Shown here: piece after piece, positions 1 to 8,712 of the stretch
How positions within the stretch are numbered: the first letter of the stretch is position 1
Layout of the letters: every line of letters begins with the position of its first letter
Assembly (NCBI GenBank): GCA_003161555.1
Contig: PMOG01000045.1
Location: forward strand, 1-35,056
From: Vulcanimicrobiota bacterium
Lineage (GTDB): Bacteria > Vulcanimicrobiota > Vulcanimicrobiia > Vulcanimicrobiales > Vulcanimicrobiaceae
Length of the DNA: 35,056 bases
Direction: 5' to 3'
Notes under the pieces: generated by a model
Database searches by the model: none
The model's input: the letters and a program-made list of their open reading frames with translations, nothing else
Told to the model about the DNA's origin: nothing
Translations under genes and position numbers: made by a program

Positions 1-926
1 TCGCAATTGTCGAGAATCAGCAGCAGCTGTTTTGCCTTCAGCTTCGCGACCAGCGCGTCGAGCGGAACGCCGGCCGGAAGTTCGATGCCGACCGCCGACG
101 CGATCGCGCTCGGGATGACCGAGCCGTCGGCCAGCGGCGCCAGCTCGACGAACCAGGCGCCGTCACCCGAACCGTCGAGCATGTTGGCGCCGACCTGCAG
201 CGACGCGCGCGTCTTACCGACGCCGCCGGATCCGACGATCGTGACGACCCGGTGTTTCTTGAGCAGCGATTCGATCTCGCCGACCTCACGATCCCGCCCG
301 ACGAACGACGTGAGCTGCAGGGGCAGGTTGTTGGGCAGGACCTCGAGCGATCGCAGTGCGGGAAAGTCCGAGCGTAAGCCGGGTGCGATCAGCTGGTAGA
401 CCTGTTCGGGATAGGTGAGGTCGCGCAGGCGATGTGCACCCAGATCCTGCAGCGACGCTTGCGACGGCAGCGTTCCTTGCACGAGGTCCGTCGTCACGCC
501 GGAGACGAGGATTTGCCCGCCGTTGCCGATCGCCAGCAAGCGCGAAACGCGGTTCACCGTGGGGCCGAAGTAGTCTCCGTCGCGCTCCTCGGCGGTGCCC
601 GTGTGGAGGGCCATGCGGACCGGCAGACCGTCGACCGCCGAGAAATCCTCCGCCAGCAGTGCGCGCTGCGCCTCGAGCGCAGCGGCGACCGCCTCGTCGG
701 GCCGGCCGAACACGGCGCAGAAGGCGTCGCCGACGGTCTTGAAGACGTAGCCGTGACGGGCGACGATCGCGCTGCGCACCAGCGCGTCGTGCCGGCGAAC
801 CGCGACCTCCATGTCCGCCCGGTCGTGCTCCCAGCGCAACGTGCTGCCTTCGACGTCGCTGAACAGGAACGTCACCGTTCCGGAGGGCATCGGCGTCGCC
901 GGACTGGGGTCTAGGCGGGCCTCCAT
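1..926 (-). CDS. Class III adenylate/guanylate cyclase domain plus NTPase (P-loop) regulator, 3' end truncated by window edge
   Basis: Minus-strand reading from ATG at 926: MEARLDPSPATPMPSGTVTFLFSDVEGSTLRWEHDRADMEV...FKTVGDAFCAVF...GDYFGPTVNRVSRLLAIGNGGQILVSG...FVGRDREVGEIESLLKKHRVVTIVGSGGVGKTRASLQVG...LLLILDNC. FSDVEGST and YFGPTVNR cyclase motifs, Walker A GSGGVGKT. Missing from the ORF track because there is no stop inside the window. Confidence 0.88.
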   Translation of the reverse strand, partial: MEARLDPSPATPMPSGTVTFLFSDVEGSTLRWEHDRADMEVAVRRHDALVRSAIVARHGYVFKTVGDAFCAVFGRPDEAVAAALEAQRALLAEDFSAVDGLPVRMALHTGTAEERDGDYFGPTVNRVSRLLAIGNGGQILVSGVTTDLVQGTLPSQASLQDLGAHRLRDLTYPEQVYQLIAPGLRSDFPALRSLEVLPNNLPLQLTSFVGRDREVGEIESLLKKHRVVTIVGSGGVGKTRASLQVGANMLDGSGDGAWFVELAPLADGSVIPSAIASAVGIELPAGVPLDALVAKLKAKQLLLILDNC

Positions 927-995
927 GCCCGGCGTTTCGCCGCGCCGCTGGTCGGCTCCGCGCGGGCGTGCTCCGCTAGGTGGGGCGGCGCTCCG

Positions 996-1709
996 TCATT
1001 TCCCGCCGCTGCTGGGCGCGCCGGATGCGAAGATGCCGGCAAAGATGTTGATCACCATACCGATGATGACCGAGTTGTAGGCGAAGGAGATGATCGAATG
1101 GACGATGACCTCGCGGCGCACGCGGGTCTCGGTCACCTGCGGATCGGAGACCGCGAACGACGTGCCGAGGGTGAAGGCGAAGTAGGCGAAGTCGTAGTCC
1201 GAAGGTTCCTCCGTGCCGGGAAATTTGATCCCGCCGAAGTGCACGCCGTCGCCGTCGTCGTCGTACCAGTAGAGGTGCGCGTACCGGAACGTATAGACGG
1301 TGTGGACGAGGAACCAGCCGACGCTGATCGCGAGAATGCCCAGCACGTAGGCGGCCCAGCGCTCGGCGTCGGTTTTCACTTGAGGCCCGTGACCCAAAAT
1401 GGCGATTGCGGTGATGAGGCCGAGCACGACCGAGCCCAGCACGATCAACAGGATGAGGTTGCGCCCCGGGTCGTCGACCGCGGCCCGCGCGCGGGTCAGC
1501 CGGGCATCGCTGTGCAGCCCTCGCATCCACAGCAAGGCCAGCAGCACCAGCGCGGCAGCGTCGTAGGCGGCGACGACGCGAGTGGCGCCGTGCAGCCACT
1601 GCGGCACGGCAAAGTAGACCGCGACTGCGACGAGTCCGGCGGTCAGGAAATTGAACCAGCGTTGTCGTGCGCGGACCCAGCGGCGGGCTTCCGCTTCGGC
1701 CGTGCTCAG
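996..1709 (-). CDS. DUF1345-family integral membrane protein (start uncertain)
   Basis: ORF 996..1847; hydrophobic helices and FGGIKFPGTEEPSDYDFAYFAFTLGTSFAVSDPQVTETRVRREVIVHSIISFAYNSVIIGMVINI typical of DUF1345. The N-terminal part of the track ORF overlaps the upstream gene and looks non-coding; the true start is not resolved. Confidence 0.7.
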   Translation of the reverse strand: MSTAEAEARRWVRARQRWFNFLTAGLVAVAVYFAVPQWLHGATRVVAAYDAAALVLLALLWMRGLHSDARLTRARAAVDDPGRNLILLIVLGSVVLGLITAIAILGHGPQVKTDAERWAAYVLGILAISVGWFLVHTVYTFRYAHLYWYDDDGDGVHFGGIKFPGTEEPSDYDFAYFAFTLGTSFAVSDPQVTETRVRREVIVHSIISFAYNSVIIGMVINIFAGIFASGAPSSGGK

Positions 1710-3142
1710 GCGCCGCCGTCCGCGATGCGGCAGGGTGCCATCACCGCGTCGCTCATTCCGTGGATGATCCGCTTGTCCGCCGGCGCGACGGTCGCAAGGA
1801 TGCCGCCCAGCCGGGTGCGTTCTCCGACGACGAAGTAGTAGGGGCACAAGCGCACGCGACCGTCCAGCTCGCGAATCTCTCCGGTGGTTCGGTCGAGATA
1901 CGGCACCCGGACACGCTTGCCTTTGTGAAAGCGTTGCAGCACGTAAGGCGTCGTCGAGAACGCGGCCAGGCCCGCTTGGAGCCCGTCGCGCCAGGCCTCA
2001 CGGCTGAGATCGTTGGCGACTTTGACGCCGCGCGAGCCCCACGCGAGCTCGCTGAATCCTGACGGTTTGAGGACGTAGTCGCGCTCGCTCTTGCCGAGAT
2101 CCTCGAGCTGCGTCCACTCGCGGACCGGCACGCCGCCCGCGTTGAGATCGATGATTGCCGCCTGCGGCGGAATCGGACGCGGATCGACGATCCAGGTGCG
2201 CGGAAAGATGCCTTGCAGCCGTTCGTCGACCGCCGGCCCCAGCTCGCCCTGCCAGTACGCGCGCAGCAGCGGATGATGGAAGAGGGCAAAGGATGACTTC
2301 TCTTCGAGATGCGCCTTGGGCGGCGGTGTCATCTTGACCCGATTGTGGCGCGCCGCGTACAGCATCAACTCCGCTTTGGGGACGTTGGGTAGATCGAAAA
2401 GCTCGAAGTTGCGGTAGAGGACGTCGAGCTTCTCTTCGCGGCCGTCGTCCAGCCGCACGAAGAGCGCCTCTTCGGTGAACACGATGTCCTGCGGTTTGCA
2501 AACGTGGAACGAGCCCAGACCCAGCGCGTCGATGCGCGCGGCGAGCCAGCGCAGTTCGCCGCGGTAATCGTCCGATTCGTCGCTGACGACGATCGCGACG
2601 CGGGGCTGCGCTACGCCGGCGACCGAGCCGAGCATCTGCGCGAAGCTCTCGGCCATCCCGTCGGCGCCGCCGATACTGTCGATGCCCAGGTCGCAGTACG
2701 TGCGCGCCATCGCCGCGACGAATCCCATCCCGCCGGGGATGCTGTCGAGTTCGCTGGCGACGTAACCGTCGTCGGTCAGGATCAGATCGGGCCGAATGAC
2801 CCGCGGCACGTCCTGTTTGAAGCGGTTCTGACGTGCCAGTTTGACGATTTGCTCGGGCTTGCCGCGATCGAGTTCTTCAGCGATGAAGGCCGGCGCCGTG
2901 CCGCGCGCGCTGCGCAGGTAGAGCGCGTTGAGCGCCCGATAGAAGGCCAGCAGATCGTCGCCCAGCGTTTCGATCGCGGCGACCGTCGCGGGCGCGAGCG
3001 GAAAGGGGTCGGGCGTAACACGCCACGCAACCGTTCCCTCAGTGTCGTCGACGACACGGAACAGACCCGTCGGCAGATGTTCGGCGACGTACCGGCCCCG
3101 CCCGGCGAGGTCGAGTTCGGGGGCGATGCTGGTACAGGGCAT
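1706..3142 (-). CDS. Circularly permuted ATP-grasp-like protein of unknown substrate
   Basis: Long ORF (TTG 3154 or ATG 3142) with RPDLILTDDGYVASELDSIPGGMG and DYVLKPSGFSELAWGSRGVKVAND, reminiscent of ATP-grasp/glutathionylspermidine-synthase-like folds. Confidence 0.55.
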   Translation of the reverse strand: MPCTSIAPELDLAGRGRYVAEHLPTGLFRVVDDTEGTVAWRVTPDPFPLAPATVAAIETLGDDLLAFYRALNALYLRSARGTAPAFIAEELDRGKPEQIVKLARQNRFKQDVPRVIRPDLILTDDGYVASELDSIPGGMGFVAAMARTYCDLGIDSIGGADGMAESFAQMLGSVAGVAQPRVAIVVSDESDDYRGELRWLAARIDALGLGSFHVCKPQDIVFTEEALFVRLDDGREEKLDVLYRNFELFDLPNVPKAELMLYAARHNRVKMTPPPKAHLEEKSSFALFHHPLLRAYWQGELGPAVDERLQGIFPRTWIVDPRPIPPQAAIIDLNAGGVPVREWTQLEDLGKSERDYVLKPSGFSELAWGSRGVKVANDLSREAWRDGLQAGLAAFSTTPYVLQRFHKGKRVRVPYLDRTTGEIRELDGRVRLCPYYFVVGERTRLGGILATVAPADKRIIHGMSDAVMAPCRIADGGA

Positions 3143-3214
3143 CAGCCGCGACAACAGCGCATGTCTGTGCCCAGGAACCGTGCGTCCACGGAACAGTTGC
3201 GGGTGGCGGGACGC

Positions 3215-3583
3215 CTACTTGAGCGGTACGGCGCCCGGCAGCAGCAGGGCGTGCTCGATCGAGGCCGCGCTGCCGCGATAGGCCAGCGTGAGGTGCAGGG
3301 TGTACGCGAGGCCCAGCGGCGCCAACGAGAGGTCATCGACCGAACGTGAGACTGCGGCACCGGGGAGGACGTCGATCGACGTCGCGTGGCTGAACGACTT
3401 CGCGCCGCTCTTGACCGTCTCAGTGAGCGCCGTCGACGAACCGTCCGCCGGGGCCGCGCAGACGGTAACAGAGACCGACTGGCCGCCGATCGGGAAGGCA
3501 TCGGTCGAGCAGCGCGCCGGCTGCGCCGTCGCGGCCGCCGTGCTCGCGGCGAGCAGCGAAAAGAGCGCAACAAAGGTCCGCAT
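3215..3583 (-). CDS. Small secreted hypothetical protein
   Basis: From ATG 3583: MRTFVALFSLLAASTAAATAQPARCSTDAFPIGG..., a clear Sec-type signal peptide; 122 aa. Confidence 0.6.
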   Translation of the reverse strand: MRTFVALFSLLAASTAAATAQPARCSTDAFPIGGQSVSVTVCAAPADGSSTALTETVKSGAKSFSHATSIDVLPGAAVSRSVDDLSLAPLGLAYTLHLTLAYRGSAASIEHALLLPGAVPLK

Positions 3584-3671
3584 ACCCGGACAACGTAACC
3601 GGCGTCGTCCCCGTTGCGGCTCCGGCGGGTGGAGACGGAACCGGGGCCCAACACGTTCCTCTCTAGCTGAC

Positions 3672-4484
3672 ATGGCAAGTGCGATCGATCTCATTGCGCT
3701 CGATCTCGACGGGACGCTGCTTGCCCCCGACGAGACGATCAGCGCGCGCAACCGGCTCGCGATTCGCGAGGCCCTGGCCGCCGGCGTGCGCGTGGTGCTG
3801 GTGACCGGCCGCGGGGTCGACACGCCGATCCGGGTCTCGCGGGAGCTCGGGTTGAACCTGCCGGTAATCTGCTGTCACGGCGCGCTGACCAAGGATTTCG
3901 GCGCCGACAAGACGCTGGCCCACATCCCGGTGCCGCTCAAGTACGCCGTCGAGATGATCGGGTTCGCCGAAGATCACGGTTTGAGCGCGGCGATCTACAT
4001 TGAGGAAGCGTTCTATCGTCTCACCGGTTCCGAGATCGTGATGGACGACATGCGCGGGCCGGGCTGGCGCGAGACACCGTCCCTGCGCGAGATCCTGACC
4101 GAGGCGCCGACGTTCTTGCGCTTCCTCGGCGAGCCGTCGGTGCGCGCGATTCTCCAAAACTTCGGTGACTTGCCGTTGAACTTCCGCCATGAAACCTGGG
4201 GCAGCTTCGTCGAGTGCGCGGTCCTCAATCGCGAAGCGAGCAAGAAGAACGCGCTGGCCGCACTGTGCGCGGGGTTCCAGATTCCGGCCGACCGCGTGAT
4301 GGCGATCGGCGACTCGCGCAACGACATCCCGATGCTGCGCTGGGCGAAGATCGGCGTCGCGATGGCAAACGCGCTGTCCGAAGTGCGTGAAGCCGTTCGC
4401 TACGTTACGGCGTCGAACGACCGCGACGGCGTCGCGCTAGCGATCGAACGGTTCTGTCTGTCGGCGGCCAGGAAGTCGGCCTGA
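3672..4484 (+). CDS. HAD-superfamily hydrolase (Cof-type phosphatase)
   Basis: MASAIDLIALDLDGTLLAPDETIS...VLVTGRG...NALAALCAGFQIPADRVMAIGDSRNDIPMLRWAKIGVAMANA: HAD motifs I, II, III and IV present. Confidence 0.93.
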   Translation: MASAIDLIALDLDGTLLAPDETISARNRLAIREALAAGVRVVLVTGRGVDTPIRVSRELGLNLPVICCHGALTKDFGADKTLAHIPVPLKYAVEMIGFAEDHGLSAAIYIEEAFYRLTGSEIVMDDMRGPGWRETPSLREILTEAPTFLRFLGEPSVRAILQNFGDLPLNFRHETWGSFVECAVLNREASKKNALAALCAGFQIPADRVMAIGDSRNDIPMLRWAKIGVAMANALSEVREAVRYVTASNDRDGVALAIERFCLSAARKSA

Positions 4485-4738
4485 TGCAGCCCGCGCCCAG
4501 CCACGAGTACGAAGCCCAGCTGCGCGACATCCTGACGCGGCGCGACTGGGAAGCGCTGCGCGAGTTCACGCGCGAGCAGAATCAGATCCCGGACGACGTA
4601 TACGAGAAGGACCAGCACTTTTGGGAGGTGCTGCTGCACAAGTTGACCTGCAGCCGGATCGAACTGCTCGGTCTGCACGATACGTCGCGCGCGTGGCTGG
4701 CCGAGCGCGGCTACACCACCGATATCGGCGGGTACTAA
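4484..4738 (+). CDS. Small uncharacterised protein (84 aa)
   Basis: ATG at 4484 directly follows the HAD stop; MQPAPSHEYEAQLRDILTRRDWEALREFTREQNQIPDDVYEKDQHFWEVLLHKLTCSR..., normal protein-like composition. Confidence 0.6.
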   Translation: MQPAPSHEYEAQLRDILTRRDWEALREFTREQNQIPDDVYEKDQHFWEVLLHKLTCSRIELLGLHDTSRAWLAERGYTTDIGGY

Positions 4739-4743
4739 CGAAG

Positions 4744-5004
4744 GTGGCAGCAGGCGCGGTGCGCGTGCGCGTGCTCGCCTTCGCGCGGTTGCGCGAAGTG
4801 CTGGGCTTCGGGGCGCGCGACATCGAACTCGACGACCATGCGACGATCGCAGGACTGTGGGATGCGCTCGCCGACGGCGCGCCGCCGCTGGCGGCCTTCC
4901 GCGCCTCGACGCGGTTCGCGCACAACGGCGAGCTGGCGGATCCGGCGACTCGTCTGACCGAGGGCGATGAGGTCGCGCTGCTCCCGCCGGTCGGCGGCGG
5001 CTGA
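4744..5004 (+). CDS. moaD: Molybdopterin synthase small subunit (ubiquitin-like sulfur carrier)
   Basis: GTG 4744: VAAGAVRVRVLAFARLREVLGF...GDEVALLPPVGGG, ending in the diagnostic C-terminal Gly-Gly; followed directly by moaE. Confidence 0.88.
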   Translation: MAAGAVRVRVLAFARLREVLGFGARDIELDDHATIAGLWDALADGAPPLAAFRASTRFAHNGELADPATRLTEGDEVALLPPVGGG

Positions 5005-5005
5005 G

Positions 5006-5458
5006 ATGCCCGGGCACGACCAGCCGTTGATCGCGCTGAGAGCGGAACCGCTCGACGTCGAGGCCCTGGCGGCGCAGATCGCCGGCCCGGCGCACGGCGC
5101 GGTCGTCACGTTTTTGGGGACGACCCGCGCGACCTCGCCGGACGACCCGCGGCCGGTGGCTGCGCTCGAGTACGAAGCGTACGCGGACCTCGCGCTGCGC
5201 GAGATGGAGACGATCGCCGCCGAAACGCGTGCCCGCTTCGGTCCGCTGGAGATCGCGCTCGTGCATCGAACCGGCCGCGTAGGCCTGGGCGAACCGTCGG
5301 TGGCGGTCGTGGTTGCCGCCCCGCATCGTGCGGCCGCATTCGACGCCTGCCGGTACGCGATCGACGCGCTGAAATCACGGGTCGCCGTGTGGAAGCGCGA
5401 GATCTATGCCGACGGCGGCGCAGCCTGGGTCGCCAACACGCCGCCGGAGCTGCACTGA
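5006..5458 (+). CDS. moaE: Molybdopterin synthase catalytic subunit
   Basis: HGAVVTFLGTTR...LEYEAYADLALREME...LVHRTGRVGLGEPSVAVVVAAPHRAAAFDACRYAIDALKSRVAVWKREIYADGGAAWV: canonical MoaE. Confidence 0.95.
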   Translation: MPGHDQPLIALRAEPLDVEALAAQIAGPAHGAVVTFLGTTRATSPDDPRPVAALEYEAYADLALREMETIAAETRARFGPLEIALVHRTGRVGLGEPSVAVVVAAPHRAAAFDACRYAIDALKSRVAVWKREIYADGGAAWVANTPPELH

Positions 5459-6183
5459 TGCAGGTCGCGTTGCATCATATCGATGCGGGCTTCAACCCCG
5501 TCGCGGTGCTCGAGTACGAGGCGCGGCGGCCGCGCGAGGTCACGCTCGTCGTCGGCCACGGCTACTCGAGTTCGAAGCACAACCTCGACATGCTGTGCGG
5601 ATTTCTGGCCAGTCACGGCTTCGGCATCTACTCGCTCGATTTCCCCGGCCACAAACTCGGCGCCAGCGGCGGCCGTCTGCGCTCGGCCGCCGACCTGCTC
5701 GACGCCATGGCTGCGGTCGTGGCGTTCGCACGCGAGCGGGGTGCCCGGACGATCTATACGCTCGGCCACAGCATGGGTGCGACGGCGGCGCTGTGCGCCG
5801 GCGGCGCCGACGCCGGGCTGACGGGAGCGATCGCCATTGCCACCGGCTACGGCCGGCCGGCCGTGCTGGACGCGTTGGCCGCACGCGGAGTCGTCGATCT
5901 GCGCGCGGCCTATGTCGACGGGCTCTCGCTGCCGGAGTTGGCGCGCGAGTGGGATCCGCTGCTCGACCGCGGGCTCGCCGGCCTCGCCGGGCGGCCGGTG
6001 CTGTTCATCGCGGCGTCGCGCGACGGCATGGTAACGCGCGCGTCGGTCGAGGAATTGTTCGCGCGCGCGAGCGAACCGAAAACACTGCTCACGGTCGACA
6101 GCGACCACACCTTTGCCGGCGATGCGAGCCGTAGCGCCGTACTGCAGTGGCTCGGCGCGATGCATCCGCGTCGCGCAGCGTGA
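5458..6183 (+). CDS. Alpha/beta hydrolase
   Basis: VGHGYSSSKHNLDML...YTLGHSMGATAALCAGG (GHSMG nucleophile elbow); C-terminal SDHTFAG with catalytic His. ATG 5458 overlaps the moaE stop. Confidence 0.82.
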   Translation: MQVALHHIDAGFNPVAVLEYEARRPREVTLVVGHGYSSSKHNLDMLCGFLASHGFGIYSLDFPGHKLGASGGRLRSAADLLDAMAAVVAFARERGARTIYTLGHSMGATAALCAGGADAGLTGAIAIATGYGRPAVLDALAARGVVDLRAAYVDGLSLPELAREWDPLLDRGLAGLAGRPVLFIAASRDGMVTRASVEELFARASEPKTLLTVDSDHTFAGDASRSAVLQWLGAMHPRRAA

Positions 6184-6190
6184 GGACGGC

Positions 6191-7312
6191 ATGCGCGCGA
6201 TAACGCCCGGCAGCGCCGATCTGCGACGCTACAGCCGCCACTTGCTGATCCCCGAAGTGGGGCTCGCCGGACAGCAGCGCCTAGCGGCCGCGCGCGTGCT
6301 GGTGATCGGCGCCGGCGGCCTCGGCTCGCCGGTCCTTGCCTATCTCGCCGCGGCCGGGGTCGGGCGGCTGATCGTCGTCGACGACGACACGGTCGACCTG
6401 ACCAATCTGCAGCGGCAGATCCTCTACGACACCGCCGACATCGGCGCGCCCAAGGCCGACCGCGCCGCCGAACGGCTGCGCGCGCTCAACCCGCAAGTCG
6501 CCGTCGATGCCGTGCGTGCGCGCTTCGATGCCGCCAACGCGCGCGAGCTGGTGCGTTTGGCCGACGTCGTCGTCGATGCCAGCGACACGTTCGAGACACG
6601 CTATCTCGTCAACGACGCGTGCATCCTCGAGGGCAAGCCCGACGTCTCCGGTTCGATCTTCCGATTCGACGGCCAGCTTTCGGTCTTCGGCGCCCCGGGC
6701 GGCCCGTGTTACCGCTGCTTGTATCCGGAGCCTCCGCCCGAGCACTTGGTGCCGTCGTGTTCGGAAGGCGGCGTCCTCGGCGTGCTGGCCGGAATCATCG
6801 GTTCGTTCCAAGCGGCCGAGGCGCTCAAGCTGATCCTGGGGATCGGCGAGCCGCTGGTCGGGCGGCTGCTGCTGATCGATGCGCTCGACGCGCGCGTGCG
6901 CGACGTGCGGATCCGGCGGGACGCCGCCTGTGCGCTGTGCGGCGACGCGCCCACGATCGGTACGGTCGGCACGCCGGCGCGCCGCGAGCCGCCGGCGCGC
7001 ACCGTACCCGACCTCGACCTCGACGGACTCGACGCGGCGCTCGCACACGGCGCCATCATCCTCGACGTGCGCGAGCTGCACGAACGCGCGCTCGGCGAGG
7101 TCCCCGGCGCGGTCGCGATCCCGGCTACGGCACTCGAAGCGCGGCTGCACGAATTGGACACGGCGCGCACCTACGTCGTCGCCTGCCGGATCGGCGCGAA
7201 GTCGCGCTGGGCCGCGCAGCGTCTCAAGGAAGCCGGCTTCGGCAGGGTCTATCACCTGCGTGATGGTTTGCTCGCGCTGGCCGCCCGCGATGCGTCGTTC
7301 GATCTCTTTTAG
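6191..7312 (+). CDS. moeB: ThiF/MoeB-type sulfur-carrier adenylyltransferase with C-terminal rhodanese domain
   Basis: RYSRHLLIPEVGLAGQQRLAAARVLVIGAGGLGSPVLAYLAAAGVG...DLTNLQRQILY...CYRCLYPEPP...CALCG zinc ligands, then rhodanese domain with active-site-like VACRIGAKSRWAAQRLKEAGF. Confidence 0.93.
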   Translation: MRAITPGSADLRRYSRHLLIPEVGLAGQQRLAAARVLVIGAGGLGSPVLAYLAAAGVGRLIVVDDDTVDLTNLQRQILYDTADIGAPKADRAAERLRALNPQVAVDAVRARFDAANARELVRLADVVVDASDTFETRYLVNDACILEGKPDVSGSIFRFDGQLSVFGAPGGPCYRCLYPEPPPEHLVPSCSEGGVLGVLAGIIGSFQAAEALKLILGIGEPLVGRLLLIDALDARVRDVRIRRDAACALCGDAPTIGTVGTPARREPPARTVPDLDLDGLDAALAHGAIILDVRELHERALGEVPGAVAIPATALEARLHELDTARTYVVACRIGAKSRWAAQRLKEAGFGRVYHLRDGLLALAARDASFDLF

Positions 7313-7339
7313 CAGCTTGCTCGCGAACGGCCGCCCAAC

Positions 7340-7867
7340 GTGATCCAAGCGCTGGCCACGACGTTCGAGGACGCGCGGGTGTTCGTGCCCGATGTGTTCG
7401 GCGACGACCGCGGGTACTTCAAGGAGACCTGGTCGGCGCCGAGATATGCCGCGCTCGGGCTGGTGGCGGACTGGGCTCAAGACTCGTGCTCGAAGTCGTC
7501 GCGCAACGTGCTGCGCGGCTTGCACTACGATTTCCGGATGGCGAAGTTCGTGCAGTGCCTCAAGGGCCGGATCTTCGACGTGATCGTCGACCTGCGGAGC
7601 GATTCGCCGACCTATCTGCGCTGGGAAGGCTTCGAACTCAGCGAGAGCAACCATCACCAGTTGTTCGTTCCGGCCGGGTTCGGCCACGGGTTCTTGGCGC
7701 AAGACGACGGCGTCATCGTCCACTACAAGAACAGCGTCCCCTACGACGCCGCGCACGAAGGGGCGGTGTCGTGGCGCAATCGGCGCATCGGTGTCCGTTG
7801 GCCGCTCGCCGGGGAACCGCAGCTCTCGGCGAAGGATGCCGCCGTGCCGGAGGATTTTCTGCCGTGA
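7340..7867 (+). CDS. dTDP-4-dehydrorhamnose 3,5-epimerase family protein (RmlC-like cupin)
   Basis: VFGDDRGYFKETW...NVLRGLHYDFRMAKFVQCLKGRIFDVIVDLRSDSPTYLRWEGFELSESNHHQLFVPAGFGHGFL. GTG start. Confidence 0.87.
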   Translation: MIQALATTFEDARVFVPDVFGDDRGYFKETWSAPRYAALGLVADWAQDSCSKSSRNVLRGLHYDFRMAKFVQCLKGRIFDVIVDLRSDSPTYLRWEGFELSESNHHQLFVPAGFGHGFLAQDDGVIVHYKNSVPYDAAHEGAVSWRNRRIGVRWPLAGEPQLSAKDAAVPEDFLP

Positions 7868-8712
7868 TCCAGCGACCGTTCGGACCGCTGACGCGCAGCG
7901 TCCCGATCATCGGCCAGGGCACCTGGAACACGCCGGTGCGCGGCGCGCAGGCGGAAGAAGCGAAGCGCGCGCTGCGCCGCGGGGTCGAACTCGGCATGAC
8001 GCACATCGATACGGCAGAGATGTACGGCGACGGCGCCTCCGAACGGCTGATCGGCGAAGCGATCCGGGACCTGCCGCGCGCGGAACTGTTCTTGGTGTCC
8101 AAAGTGCTCCCGTCGAATGCGACCTTCAACGGCACGATCCGCGCCTGTGAGGCGTCGCTCGCGCGTCTGGGCACCGATTACCTGGACTGCTACCTGCTGC
8201 ACTGGCGCGGCAGCGTGCCGCTGCGCGAGACGATGCGCGCCATGGAACAGCTCGTCAGCGACGGCAAGATCCGTTCGCTCGGTGTGAGCAACTTCGACAC
8301 CGGCGATCTCGAGGAAGCGGCGGCCGCCCTGACGCGCGAACCGATCGCGTGCAACCAAGTGCTCTACCACCTCGGCGAACGGACCGTCGAGACGTACGAG
8401 ATCCCGTACGCGCGCGAGCACGACCTGGCGATCGTCGCATACACGCCCTTCGGACGGGGTTCCTGGGCGCAAAGCGCCGGCCGCGACGCGCTCGAGGGGA
8501 TCGCCGCCCGCCACGGTGCGACGCCGCGGCAGGTGGTGCTCGCGTTTCTGACCCGCGAACCGCACGTGTTTGCGATTCCGAAGGCCGCGACGGTCGCGCA
8601 CGTCGAGGAGAACGCGGGGGCCGGCGACCTCCGGCTGGAGCCCGAGGACATCGCCGCAATCGATGCGGCCTTCCCGATCGGGCGCCGCCGTGGCGGAATC
8701 CCCACCCTCTGA
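7864..8712 (+). CDS. Aldo/keto reductase
   Basis: GQGTWN...MTHIDTAEMYGDGASERLIGEAI...LFLVSKVLPSN...DYLDCYLLHWRG...IRSLGVSNFD...IVAYTPFGRG...AIPKAATVAHVEENAGA: canonical AKR motifs. Confidence 0.93.
   Translation: MIQRPFGPLTRSVPIIGQGTWNTPVRGAQAEEAKRALRRGVELGMTHIDTAEMYGDGASERLIGEAIRDLPRAELFLVSKVLPSNATFNGTIRACEASLARLGTDYLDCYLLHWRGSVPLRETMRAMEQLVSDGKIRSLGVSNFDTGDLEEAAAALTREPIACNQVLYHLGERTVETYEIPYAREHDLAIVAYTPFGRGSWAQSAGRDALEGIAARHGATPRQVVLAFLTREPHVFAIPKAATVAHVEENAGAGDLRLEPEDIAAIDAAFPIGRRRGGIPTL

Noticed and set aside
6281-7756. 491-aa minus-strand ORF opposite moeB and the RmlC-like gene
   Set aside because: Antisense of canonical MoeB-rhodanese; composition typical of high-GC shadow frames.
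7340-7867. Start of an rml/O-antigen or dTDP-rhamnose cluster
   Set aside because: Only an RmlC-like gene is present; no rmlA, rmlB, rmlD or glycosyltransferases nearby.
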